Assembly (NCBI RefSeq): GCF_028554725.1
Contig: NC_071668.1
Location: forward strand, 7,175,001 to 7,239,000
Direction of reading: 5' to 3'
Source of the DNA: Zeugodacus cucurbitae
Taxonomy: Eukaryota; Arthropoda; Insecta; Diptera; Tephritidae
Length of the DNA: 64,000 bases
The position numbers and the translations under genes were made by a program. Position 1 is the first letter of the stretch, and every line of letters begins with the position of its first letter. Below the pieces are notes generated by a model that was not told the DNA's origin, ran no database searches, and saw only the letters and a list, made by a program, of their open reading frames with translations. Below are positions 35,463 to 46,546 of this stretch, one piece after another.

Positions 35463-36669
35463 TATACAAATGTTGCTAAAGAGAGTATTATAGTTTTGTT
35501 CACATAACGGTTGTTTGTAACACCCAAAACTAAACGAGTTAGATATAGGGTTATATATACCAAAGTGATCAGGGTGAAGAGTGGAGTTCAAATCCGAATG
35601 TCTGTCTGTCCGTCCGTCCGTCCGTCCGTCTGTGCAAGCTGTAACTTGAGTAAAAATTAAGATATCTTGATGAAACTTGACACACTTATTTCTTGGCACC
35701 ATAGGAAGGTTGCTTTCGAAAATGAGCAAAATCGGACCACTGCCACGCCCACAAAATGGCGAAAACCGAAAACACATAAAGTGCCATAACTAAGCCATAA
35801 ATAAAGCTATGGAAGTAAAATTTGGTATAAGGGATCACACTATGAAGGGGCATATTTGGATGTAATTTTTTTGGGGAAGTGGGCGTGGCCCCGCCCTCTA
35901 CTAAGTTTTTTGTACATATCTCGCAAACCAATAGAGCTATATAAATCAAACTTTCTCCAGTCGTTTTTTTTAGCCACTTCCTAATGCAGTTCAAAAATGA
36001 AAGAAATCGGATCATAACCACGCCCACCTTCCATACAAAGGTTAGGTTGAAAATTAATAAAAGTGGGTTAACTCGCTAAGAAAAAACGTCAGAAACACTA
36101 AATTCCACATGAGCAATGGCAGAAAGAAGCTGCACTCAGATTTTTTTACAAAATGGAAAATGGGCGTTGCGTCGCCCACTTATGGGTCAAAAACCATATC
36201 TCAGGAACTACTCGACCGATTTCAATGAAACTTGGTTTGTAATAGTTTCCTTACATCCCAATGAAATGTTGTGAAAATAGGAAAATCGGTTCACAACCAC
36301 GCCTACTTCCTATATACCAGAACTGTGAAGACGATCTGAATCGTTTACATTACAATGTATAAAATAAGAACTAGTGAAGATATCGATGCAGAACTTTGCA
36401 CAAATACTATGTTAATAGTGTGGCAGCCCCATTCTAAAAATCGCCGAAATCGGACCATTGGTTTTTAAGGCCCCATATATCGAACATGAGGACCTCATTG
36501 CTTCTAACCTAATATTATGGTTTCCAACTTTCAATGGACTTTATACAATATATATGACGACTATGTGGGTCAAATTGTGTATTATATAACATAAATAAGG
36601 TTAAATATATAAATTGCGAGAATATAAAATGTTCGGTTACACCCGAACTTAGCCCTTCCTTACTTGTTT
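35463..36669 (+). mobile_element. Interspersed repeat with terminal hairpin, copy 2
   Basis: It aligns with copy 1 through its head (TATAC...TGTTGC...GAGAGTATTATAG), GTTTTGTTCACATAACGGTT, the TGTCTGTCCGTCCGTCCG tract near 35,600, ACTGCCACGCCCACAAAATG, and the tail ACACCCGAACTTAGCC...CCTTACTTGTTTT. The head hairpin is decayed here. The minus-strand frame matching the one in copy 1 is at 35,686-36,027, with the same length of overlap and no gaps. The copy lies just upstream of a candidate exon, so it may sit in an intron. Confidence 0.8.
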
Positions 36670-36760
36670 TATATTAGCTTTAGCTCTTATTGCTGATCGT
36701 AAATAAATTTTATTCGGAAACTGAGAATAATCTACACCATTATCCTTTCTTTCTCTGCAG

Positions 36761-36878
36761 ATACCTATGGATTAAGAATCTGGCAGCTAATGAAGCAACA
36801 ACTCGTTTATTAAAAACAAAACTGGAAAGATGGTCATCGAACTCAAAAGCAGTTTTTGAAGAAATTAAAAGCGGTTAG
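36761..36878 (+). CDS. Candidate host exon, possibly terminal
   Basis: A strong acceptor (TATCCTTTCTTTCTCTGCAG, 36,741-36,760) is followed by a segment open in only one frame. That frame takes two bases from an upstream exon, then reads YLWIKNLAANEATTRLL, KTKLERWSSNSKAVFEEIKSG and TAG. The translation looks like an amphipathic helix of ordinary protein composition, unlike the low-complexity frames around it. I do not recognise the protein. The same place offers a weaker donor, GTTAGT at 36,874, so the exon could instead be internal (36,761-36,873). It cannot be spliced directly to the exon at 39,240, because the phases do not match. Exons upstream were not found. Confidence 0.35.
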
Positions 36879-39239
36879 TATACCCGAGTGGACCGGAATT
36901 TACAACGATTTAGTTCATTGAATCATCAACGAATGCTAGAAGGTACCGTAAAGGGAAACCAACTTCTTAATTTCGACAAATTTTAGGAATGTTGTCCATT
37001 TAGTGAATATTATAGCTGCTGACAGGACTTCGAATTAATGACAACTTGCAAAAAAGGAAGGGTTAATTTATATTTAAGTTCGGTTACTGTTCCAATCAAG
37101 AAGAAGATAAGTTAATTAATATTTGTAAGGAAGACGCTTTGTTAATTATAGAACAAGTTAATATTATGGCAATTATAGCAATCAGAAAGTGGGCATAAGT
37201 AACGGCAGAAGTCATTACATAAACTGACTACAACAGTTCTCCACACTAATCACAACTATTTAGGCAAAAAAATACTTTATTTCACATGCTAGCTCGAAAC
37301 CAATTAGCTGCACAACCACCAGCACGATCAGGCGACGCATGCGCAGATAGTTTTTCTTCGTTATGCCACCAGCTGTCATATTCATAGTTTTTGATTGATT
37401 TCCGTCAATTATAAACTCATTCAGCCAGACAGACTAAAATGAAACTGTCATAGCTGTAATTTAATGCCAACAAAAACAGATAAACAGCAACAACAACAAT
37501 TAACGATCAAGTCAAATGGATGAGAGTGTTTGTATGTGCCACACGGCATGCGGCAAACTAAAACATTATGCTTATGCTACAACGGTTGGTCGCTTCGTTG
37601 ATTGTTTGGCTGGTGTAAGCGCAAAGTGTTGAACCACGAAGACATGCTAAATCAAGCAGAAGATGCTATCAACACCAGCAAATAGCAACTACCGGCCAAA
37701 AACGGTTCATGTTGATGTTGATGACTTACAACAAGTAATTGGCTGCGCATCGTATGCCACAGACGACACCACAATACAACAGCAACAACAACAATAATAA
37801 CAATAGCAATTGGTTGACCGTTCTAGTCAGCAATGTAAAGTTGGTCGGCTGCTTGGCGAAGAAACCACAGTGGCTGCGGCTGAGACACAGTGCTTGTGGC
37901 AGAGGTTGGTTGAGGGCAGAGCGGTTGACGGGCAGCGGCAACCACAAAACGCACAGCGAGCATATTTTAGTTGATGTTTCTACGTAGTGACTTCACTGTT
38001 GTTGTAGTAATTTTTTAAAGAGACTTTTTTGTTGTTTTTATTTTTATTTTTTTTTGGTTTTCTGATTTTTCATTTTCGTCTTCAATCGTTGGCGGTGCGG
38101 TTGCGAGCAGATCAAGCGTGTGCATTAGGGCACTCTATAAATAATATATACAGAAGTATGTGTGTTTGTATGTATGTCAAAAGGTCTGTCACACACACAC
38201 ACACGCCGATTGTGGCATTGCGGCACACGTGCGTGGCATGGCATTGTAATGCACCAGAAATTTTGCGGGTTAAATTTTCAACTTGGATGTGAATCTGTAT
38301 GCGGGCGATTAGTCGCTTGGTCGGTCAGCCAACAAGCCGCAACAGCAGCAGCAGAAAGCCTTTGAGTCAAGCTCAACATGTCTTTATGGTTGAATGGCTG
38401 TGTGCGATAAGCATATGAGGGTCGGGGATGAGCACATTTGATTGCGGGTCAAGTTCAAGGTTTCGTTGTGTGCAAAGTGGTGAAAAAACAGAAAAAATAT
38501 GAAAAATACAAAAAAAAAAAAATAAAAACAAAAAATATAAAATATTGAAACTAAAAGTTGTAAATAAAAACGAAAAAGTCGAGCAAAACGAACACGTCAA
38601 GGTGAATTGAAGCGTTTCACCTGCAAGACACATATTAACTGTACACACACACGCACGCACTCATATGTGGTTACATTTGTATGTCGGTTGCTTGCAACAC
38701 GCTTGATGGATATGCCGAATTGCTTTGTTGTGCACTCAGTGTGGCAAGGCTGTGGTAAGGTCGAGTCGGCGCAGTCAAGTCGACGCAGTCAAGCTAAATG
38801 AAGTGGCGTGGCAAATGTTGCAACATTTAAATCGGCGAAGGATTGATTTGTAATGCGTTGCTTAAGCGTTTTGTCTGCGCTTTTGCAGTTTTTATATTTC
38901 TCTCCACTTTTCGCACGCTTTGCATGTGTTGCATGTGGCAATGCAATTAGATTGTCAGTGACTGTCTCATTAGTTGATTTATGGGCTGAAATTGTTGCCG
39001 CTTTTTACTTCTTTTTTTGAGTAATAATTACAACGGATGCTCGCATTTGAAGACGAGAATAAGAGTTCGTTTTTTTTAGTAAATAAGAACTTAATAGCAC
39101 AGGCGCGTTTGAAATCATTTCAGCATCCAATCCTTGGAGCTATTGAGTATTATAAAAGAGTTGTGAAAGAAACTTAACTAAAGTCACTAAAGTTCTTTCT
39201 GATCTCTAATGATCTGACCTCTTGTGATTTCATCTACAG
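36879..39239. other. Noncoding (perhaps intronic) stretch
   Basis: No exon could be fitted in phase between the two candidate exon sites. 37,700-38,380 is GC-richer with AACAACAACAA, CAGCAG and (CA)n tracts and looks like regulatory DNA. A poly-A run lies at 38,511. The open frames here are low complexity. Confidence 0.4.
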
Positions 39240-39423
39240 CAAATCAACATCCCATTGGATCTTAAATACACTCAGAAATACTATGGAGACATACTTTTAG
39301 TGCGAATGGTGGACAGTCCAAAAACTTTTAAGAAAGAGGTAAGTTGGGAATATAACAGATTTCTTACATGGTAGATCTCACTTTCAGAAACTGGGAAAAA
39401 CGGAAGAAACCGGAGAAAACTAG
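39240..39423 (+). CDS. Candidate last two exons of an unidentified host gene
   Basis: Exon A (39,240-39,338, 99 bp) follows a good acceptor (ATTTCATCTACAG) with a CTAAT branch-point match 30 nt upstream, and ends at AAAGAG/GTAAGT. Only phase 0 is open: QINIPLDLKYTQKYYGDIL then LVRMVDSPKTFKKE. An in-frame TGA just before the acceptor shows the frame starts at the splice site. A 49-bp intron (39,339-39,387) ends in CTCACTTTCAG. Exon B (39,388-39,423) stays in phase and adds KLGKTEETGEN before TAG. Matching splice sites, phase and stop make a real C-terminus likely. I do not recognise the protein, and upstream exons were not found. A Tc1-like relic begins 40 bp after the stop, and AATAAA first appears near 40,527. 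Confidence 0.5.
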
Positions 39424-39463
39424 TTTTCGAAATGACCAACCTTAAGTTAGTTGATAAAATATA

Positions 39464-40333
39464 CAGTATCCGACAAAATTATGGATACCTCACCAGATTT
39501 TTATTATTATTTGACTATTTCTTGATTTGAATTTGCCATGAAGTGTTATCAAATGCCGACAAGTTTTTGGAAAATACTAATTTTGAGTAATGGGAGCATG
39601 CTTTAATTAAAAAATACGAAAGGCAGTCAAAAAGTTTTACGAAAGACTCATGAGAGGCTCCAATGAAACCATTAAGTTCGGAGGTGAAAATGTTTTAGTT
39701 TGGGGCGGCTATAGCTACAGTAGTCTATCAAATCTGGTATTATTCGAAGGCAAATGACGGGGGAGTCCTACAGAGTTATGCCAAGTACAAATTTAGAGCC
39801 CTCAGTACAAAAAATGGACTTAAAAGATAACTCTATATACCAGCAGGACAATGAGCCCAAGCATACAAGTCGGGTTACGAAAGAATGTTTCGATCAAAAA
39901 TAGATAGAGCCCCAACTATGGCCTGCCAAAACCTCTGAGTTAACTCCCTTTAAGTATTTATAACAATATTTGAATGTTAAGCTCGTCCGATATTCTTGCT
40001 GACCCAATAACTGAGACATTTTAAATAGATTGAAGGACTCCTGGGAAACATACCACAATCAATTTTTCTGAATTTGGTAGTCAGCATGTCTCAAAGTCTT
40101 TTGGCCGTAATTAACGCGAAAGGTGCCAACACTAAATATTAAAGCTCTGTTTAGAAGCTAACCTTATAATATATAGCGGGTATCCATAATTTTGTCATTT
40201 TTGTAATTTATTTAATGCAATACATCCATGAGCAAAAAAGAAAAACAATCAAAGCGATAAATTTCACTGCTTAAAAGATATAATAATTTTTGTGTTTACA
40301 TTCGTAGGGTATACATAATTTTGTCGGACACTG
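39464..40333 (+). mobile_element. Internally deleted Tc1-like transposon relic
   Basis: Inverted termini: left CAGTATCCGACAAAATTATG, right (minus strand) CAGTGTCCGACAAAATTATG, both continuing into ATACC. TA flanks each end. At 870 bp it is about half the usual 1.6 kb, and the N-terminal DNA-binding part of the transposase is missing. Inverted termini, TA duplication and transposase motifs together leave little doubt about the family. Confidence 0.88.
39660..39955 (+). pseudogene. Tc1-like transposase fragment
   Basis: Readable parts are GENVLVWGGYSYSSL (matching the VWG block of Tc1 transposases), YQQDNEPKHTSR around 39,838 (catalytic Asp of the QQDN motif kept) and WPAKTSELTPFKYL near 39,918. 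The family's SPDLNPIE block is changed, and the catalytic Glu is Lys here. Several stops and frame changes interrupt the segment. It is an old, inactive copy. Confidence 0.85.
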
Positions 40334-41599
40334 TATATCTTCGGAGAGATACGGAGCTATACCAAGACAAAGCTGCTTCGGTATTTCACCTAATCCTTAA
40401 TCCTTATGGACACAGTGTTATCTTATTAAGAAAATTAGTCCTTTATAATTAAGATAACAATTCAACAATTTTGGATATTTTGAGATCATTTGAGCACTAA
40501 TGAACATCACATATGTATGTATATGTAAATAAAAAAATTTTATCATCTTATGTATGCGTCGATATCATAAAAAGATCTTGGAAATTGATAAGCTTCATTT
40601 GAAACAATACCAGACAAAACTCATATATGAAGCTTAACAAAGAAATTTTAGAACCAATATTCTTTAATTATTTTGACACCATTCAATTGATAGCAACTTG
40701 ACGTATTAATGCATAACAGTACACAAAAAACTAACTGCAACAAGTTGTGGCAATTTCATGAACAAAGCCATCATATCAATTTCATAGCATTTTCAGTTAT
40801 TTTTAGCACAAAGCTATAATTTTACACGCATACTTGACCCACAGACGGCAAATTTACGTTTTAACTGTAAATGGAAAGTTCAATAAAATCGGCATCACAA
40901 TATTATGTGTTCATAAAAATTTGATGCAAAAAATATTGTTGGTCTCTCGAGGTAAATTTGCTATAAAATAGTTTTGTTGCAATTATGAAGAGAAGCATAA
41001 ATTTAAGCGTATATTTACGGTATTGTTTTGAGTAGTGATGGCCAATAAATAATTAATAATAGAAGATGGCGTTTGAAACAAATAAACGCTTGTAACACTT
41101 ATCAGACAAATGTAGGCATTTTGACTGCTTAGGTGTGTTTGACAGAAGCAGTTCCAGTTACGGTTCCTATATAAAGATAATAAGAAATTTTGCATATTAT
41201 AAATTATGATTATTGAAGCGGTTTTGTTACTAAGTCTTAATTATCAAAAAAAAAAAAAATGTTTCAATAGGGTTGCCAACTGTTTTCTGAAAAAAAAAAT
41301 TAAAGTTTCTCTTTAAAATTTAATTGAAGAAATATTTGTGACAGTAAAAATTTATTTAAAAAAATTAAAAATTTCTAACTAGGGTTACCATTTAGTTGGA
41401 ATACATTTTTTTGTTTACCAAAATGTTTAGAAATTTTATACTCACTGAATACCAAGCTATCTGAGATGAAGATTAATTATACAAATTTTTAGTTTAATTT
41501 AAATATTGTTGCCACCTGATTCTAATTAATAATATTTTAGCTATAATATTATGTATGAAATATATTTTATAAAACGTTTAGGCATTTTGATAGTCTTAA
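40334..41599. other. Noncoding stretch
   Basis: A+T-rich with poly-A runs near 41,250 and 41,290. If the gene ending at 39,423 is real, the first part may be its 3' UTR. Nothing else is supported. Confidence 0.4.
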
Positions 41600-41690
41600 T
41601 TTTTTTTTTTTTTTTTTTTTTGATTTTTCGAATTCTGAACCCACACTTCTCGTCGCTCTCCTTTTAAAACTGAGCTAAAACACTTAAAAT
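41600..41690 (-). mobile_element. tRNA-like SINE-type fragment with poly-A tail
   Basis: Read on the minus strand, a box A-like TAGCTCAGTTTTAAAAGG (41,677-41,660) is followed 17 nt later by a box B-like CGGGTTC-type sequence, GGGTTCAGAATTCG (41,642-41,629). A run of 22 A follows (41,621-41,600). The spacing is too short for an anticodon arm, so it is not a tRNA gene. tRNA-derived SINEs have this A box/B box/poly-A layout. No target-site duplication could be defined. Confidence 0.35.
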
Positions 41691-44600
41691 ACCCGCCGAC
41701 TAACGTCCATGCGATGGACCCTCCCACCGACAGCGTGCGCTTTTAACCGTAAATTGCACCAGAAAAGCGAATGATAAGCACAGTTGGAGCTGGAGTTCTT
41801 GCCAGAGAACAGCGCGCTGCATGAAAAGCGCAGACAATTGTGCCACATTTTGTGGCACACCAACGCGTCGACGGCGTGGCGCATTGCCAACGGTCGAAAT
41901 GCTTGCTACGCGCTATCTTCATTTGCTTTCGCGCTGTCATGCGCTATGCCATCGTATTGTTGTTGTTGCAAGTATGCGAGTGTGTGTGTGTTTGTGTGCA
42001 ATCGGACACTGCCATCGCCATTAAATGCAAATTATTTCATTCCTGTGCCAATTCGCGCTCGCTGGCAGCCGTGTCTCTATTTTTGCATGCCCCACGCTGT
42101 CGCTTTAATCTGCCATTCTACCTCTATATATAAGAGCATGTGTGTGTGTGTGTGTACCTGGCGGTGGTCTATGTGTTTGTGCCACAATTACTGCTTCACC
42201 GTCGCCGCCGCCGTTGTGGCAATTTGCTTTGGTTGTGCCACTTTTTGTTTAGCATTCAATTGCATTTACTGCGGCTGTTGTTGTTGTTGTTGTTGCTGTT
42301 ATACTTAAAATCCTGTTATGCTGCACTATATTTTATTGAATTCGCTATTGTTGGCGTTGCTTAGTGCTGCTCTGTTGTTGCTTTTTAATGGTAATAAGCG
42401 ACGGTTACACTCGCCGCTGGTTGTGATGCATCAACAATAACAACAACAAGAGCAACATTGGTAAGCGAAACATCAAATTCAGACGTCCAACCGCCACAAA
42501 TTGGTAACAACAGCTGAACTGGAGCGTCAAGGCAATTTCGAAATTTTCGTTTATTTACTTTGGTTGTCAGCAAATTGTAGCAATGTTGCGCCGAGCGAAA
42601 TTGCCGTTGAGGTGGGAGAATTCTGTGCGCTTTTCTGGGAAAAGACTGGGGTACTATTGTACTATTTTTATGTTATTCATAATTTTCGCAAATTCTGGAA
42701 TAAGGTAGTTGGAGGCTCTCTAATGGCTAGTTCATTATGTTGATCAGATTTCGGTTGTCTGAACCATTAGGGCTAGCAAATTAACTAAAAAAATATTACT
42801 ATTCTCTAATGAATAGAAATTCAAAAACTCAGTAAAACAATTCACTTGATTAAAAGACTCCATTGTGGTAGGTCTCTTGGCTTAGTATCAGTGGTTTTGC
42901 CTAAATGTAGGCCATATTTTTAAAATAAATGTAATAATATACATATTCGTTGCCTACATTTAGGAGGTTGTTGATTTTTTTCAAAAATTAAAATGTCAAA
43001 ATAATGTTAAAATAAATATTGTAGAATATTTTGAGCCTTTATTTTAATTTTTTTTGATAATGTTTGACCCCATGCAGAGTAAGTATATTAAGTTTTGTAA
43101 CAGTTTGATGGTTAGAATTTAAAAAAAAATATGAACAATGTATTTAATGTACCGTAGCCTAGTTTTTTATGAAAAAAAAAACGAAAAAAAAGTTATTAGT
43201 TAGTATAGTAGTTATTCATTCAATTAATCCAAGGAAAGAATTTCGGCTTCCTGCAGCAACAATTCGGTGGGAAAATAATTTATTTCAGCTGTTTGAGCTG
43301 CCAAAAAGCGCAGGAAATTCGCTGCCAAGTTTAGTGAGCTTGAAATAATTAATAAGCGAGTAAAATTGCGCGAGTCTAGCACAAAACATGTGCATGTCTC
43401 AACTAAAAAAAAATAAACAACAACAACACAAAAAATCAACTCATAATATTTGCATTACTTCAACCCATTCAATATGTGGGTCGCAGTTGTTAGCTTGGCG
43501 TGCTGACAGCATTGTTCAAACAACTATTATTTTCTTATTGTTTTTGGTTTGTGTTTTTTTTTTGTAGCACTGTTGTATATTTAAGCACTTCTCTGACAAC
43601 AATCTGTAATAATTTTGCAATTTGTCGAGTTTGTAAACAAAAATACAAATAATTGCCTCATTTCAAGATGCTCTGTGTTCTGTGTTATTATGCTGCTTTA
43701 CTGTTAATCGTCTAAGAAAGTGTGATTTAGGTCAGCTGATGAACAAAGCATGTGAAATGGGAAGAATTGAAGAAATTTACGGTTTTATGGAATTGAGTTG
43801 AGAATGTGTGTTATACTAAGGAGAAAGAGCTCATTTTTGAGTTTTAATTATAATTTCACAACATAATTAGGATGCAAGAATCATAAAATGATTGAATGGC
43901 GCTAGTTTGGTAGTCTTGAAAAATGTATTTGCCAATATATTATGAAGAAAATCTTCAACAAATATTCATAAGAACCTCATGTTAAAACAAAAGGAAAGGA
44001 TTTGAACCAAAGAGAACTGAAGTAAAGTGAAACATCATGTAGAAGTCTCCTTAAGGATAGGTCAGTTCTTGGAACATGCCTCATACTATATAAAATCAAC
44101 ATATCGTGAAAATGTGAGATTAAATGAAGGATTACACGTTAGGCTTTTACCATTCTATAAAACTTTTCTCGCACAAACCTTAGGTAAAAAGTCTCCAATC
44201 TACAAGTTTTGACCTAAATAAGTAGATATCCCAGAAATCTATTTCTTCCCCTGACACTCTGGAGGCAGCTTTTTCAATAAGGTGATGAAATAACAAATTC
44301 TATGGATACTTAAGTGGTCTTGCTGGAAGACTGACCAATGCCAACACCTACCACAGGTCTGTTCCTTCTGCGCTCTCTAAACATGAAACCCTAGACAGAT
44401 GATGTATGAAATGAACAATTTTAAAATAGAAGAGAAAAGAACTGTATAGTCGGTCGATTTATTGCCTTCTCCAATGTAGCCTGGGAACTTCCGCCTCAAT
44501 AATTTTTTTAGAAATGTATGTTGCTTAGATTTTGAAGAATTTTAATTCACTTAACATAAATGCGTGCTACTAATAATCAACTAAATTGATTTAAAAAAAA

Positions 44601-45831
44601 AAAATTCTGCTATTTCTTCAAATGAAAGCAGAAATATCCAGTAATGACTTACTTCCTCCGAACCATCAAAAAAAAAAAAAATATTTTTATGAGTAATAAA
44701 ATTTTGCAAACCTTTTGACAAAAAAATTGTTAAGCTTCCGCAAAGAGACAGCTTAAACCCACGATCTACCCTTTCCTAAGACAATGTTCAAGCAAGAATT
44801 TGTCATTATTGCGATAAGAAGTCAGCGGTAGCTGCTTGCCGATTACATTTCCCCTCAAAACACATTAATTAAGTGAAGAAAAACTGGACAACTAACTGTT
44901 TAACAGTAGCAAAAGCTCTGCAAACTCACAAACTACTCTCCGCATTACATGGGCAGTCTGCGCCGGATGATGTTGTTGAAAAGATGAATGAACTCGTTAA
45001 TGGCTTTTTAATAATATTTTTAGAAGCACAACAACAAAAAAACGTCTAACCAAAAGTGCTAATTTGCGCAACAACAACAGCAATGAAACATATGCACGTC
45101 TATAAATAAGAATAATAACTTTGGCAGAAATACCAAGAGCCACAAGAAATTAAAAGGTAATAATAAATTGAAGCATGCGACTCAAGCCATGGCAGAGCAC
45201 TCATCAGCGCTAAGCTGTCTTGCGCTCCAAACACTTGAGCAAGCAGCGCGGCAGTGATGGACCGACTTGAAAACCACCGACAAATGATTTCAGCATTTTG
45301 CTGAATTTTATTTTATTTTTGTTTTTTCTTTATTATTTGGCATTTAATTATATATAAATTGGCGTAATTCTCTAATGGCATAATATTAAATATGTTATGA
45401 CGTGTGGAAAATTGGCACTCACGTTCGAGCAATAAAATTGGTAGAATAGTAAAAAATAAATGAATTGTAGATTAGCTAAGTGCTTGTAAGTTAGATTAGT
45501 TCATTCACAGAAGAAGCTGTGGATTTTAAGCGAAGACTGACGTAAATGGAACCCGAATCTGCAGATTTTTTTTAATGGGGGAAACTCTCTTTCAGAATTT
45601 AAAATTATTCAGTCGAAAATTTTCTCGAAAGCGTTCTCTTTGATCTATGGAATAGTAAATATATACATATGTGTACTTTAATTGTTAATTTCCATTTTAA
45701 AAAGGTGGCACCTCTAGCTATAATATTTATTGGTCTAATAGATTAGAACTATATAGATGTATATCTCAAACAACTCCCATTTGATTTAAGCTCATTATTC
45801 TTACAAAGAAATTTGTTTCTAAATAAGTAGT
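41691..45831. other. Noncoding stretch with GT/GTT tracts
   Basis: 41,700-42,600 is GC-richer; it carries a (TG)8 run (42,139-42,155) and a (TTG)n run (42,275-42,297). Several overlapping frames there are open only because of those tracts. From 42,740 on it is A+T-rich. One inverted repeat is listed separately. No gene is supported. Confidence 0.45.
42900..42964. repeat. 13-bp perfect inverted repeat with 39-nt loop
   Basis: CCTAAATGTAGGC (42,900-42,912) pairs exactly with GCCTACATTTAGG (42,952-42,964). The left arm is itself close to palindromic. It might be a small hairpin or the ends of a tiny foldback element. No terminator or microRNA features beyond the stem are visible. Confidence 0.6.
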
Positions 45832-46437
45832 AACAATCTACGCTCTAAGCCAGTAAGAGAGTGGCTAACATCGTTATCAGTTGCCTCGAACTACTTTATA
45901 ATCCGACTTGTGTGGGTACCCGGTCAACGCGGAATCGCTGGAAACTGCAAAGCAGATCAAGTTGCAAGAGAGGGTACCCTAGCAACACTGACGCCGGAGT
46001 GGAAACGTGTGGGCAGTCCGTGGTCCCCTCGCGTAAGAGCGCTGGACACACTGTTATCGAGTGAGCTCGCCAAACGCTGGAGAACAACCAGCACCTGCCC
46101 TGTAGCGAGGTCTTTCTGGCCCGCAGTGGATCGTAAACGGATTTTACAGTTACTGTCGCTCAGTAAGGCAAATGTCTCCGCGAACATTGGAGTGCTTACT
46201 GGTCATAGCCCAATAGACACACATGCGGTAAAGTTAGAGATCAAGTCAGAAGATAGTTGCCAAAGCTGTTTGGAGGATGAAGAATTGTCCAAGCACTTCC
46301 TCCTTCAATGCCCAGCATTCGCCAGACTTAGGTTAAAGCATCTCGGTAGGCATATCTTCGGCGAACGCAGCGAAGAGACAGGAATCAACATTAGCCGACT
46401 TAAGAATTTTATTATAGAGTCTATTGTCTCATCATAA
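45832..46437 (+). pseudogene. RNase H domain tail of a non-LTR polyprotein
   Basis: The frame reads NNLRSKPVREWLTSLS, then VWVPGQRGIAGNCKADQVAR, the block that carries the last catalytic Asp of RNase H in many non-LTR and LTR polyproteins (usual form WVPGH-GI-GNE-AD). The canonical His is Gln here. It continues through CQSCLEDEELSKHFLLQC, a C-x2-C-x8-H-x4-C zinc-finger-like motif common at the end of such proteins, and stops at TAA 46,435-46,437. The first three RNase H acidic residues are missing, so the fragment is inactive. It has no start codon of its own. Confidence 0.82.
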
Positions 46438-46546
46438 GGGTTTAAGTAATCCGTTCAGAGTTTTCCGGGTGTCACAATGGACAGTCGAGTCTGTCTAAGT
46501 GAGATTCTCTGCATCTGCTTAGATCTACCCCTTAACCTAACCTAAC
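45832..46546 (+). mobile_element. 3' end of an RNase H-bearing non-LTR retrotransposon
   Basis: The open frame at 45,832-46,437 encodes only the C-terminal end of a non-LTR polyprotein. It is followed by about 110 bp of 3' UTR ending in CTTAACCTAACCTAAC (46,531-46,546). The endonuclease and reverse transcriptase are absent, as expected of a 5'-truncated insertion. No target-site duplication was identified. The RNase H end plus CCTAA-type tail suggests a member of the I/R1/LOA-like group, without a firm clade call. Confidence 0.8.

Noticed and set aside
35463..36669. Repeat copies 1 and 2 as LTRs of one retroelement
   Set aside because: They are 24 kb apart, contain unrelated DNA between them, lack TG...CA ends, and a third fragment is in the opposite orientation.
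41600..41690. Functional tRNA gene
   Set aside because: Only 17 nt separate the A and B boxes, leaving no room for an anticodon arm, and the segment ends in poly-A.
41784..42308. 174-residue open frame, cysteine-rich, with companions in other frames
   Set aside because: It is open mainly because of GT and TTG tracts that encode Cys/Val runs. Three frames are open at once and no domain is seen.
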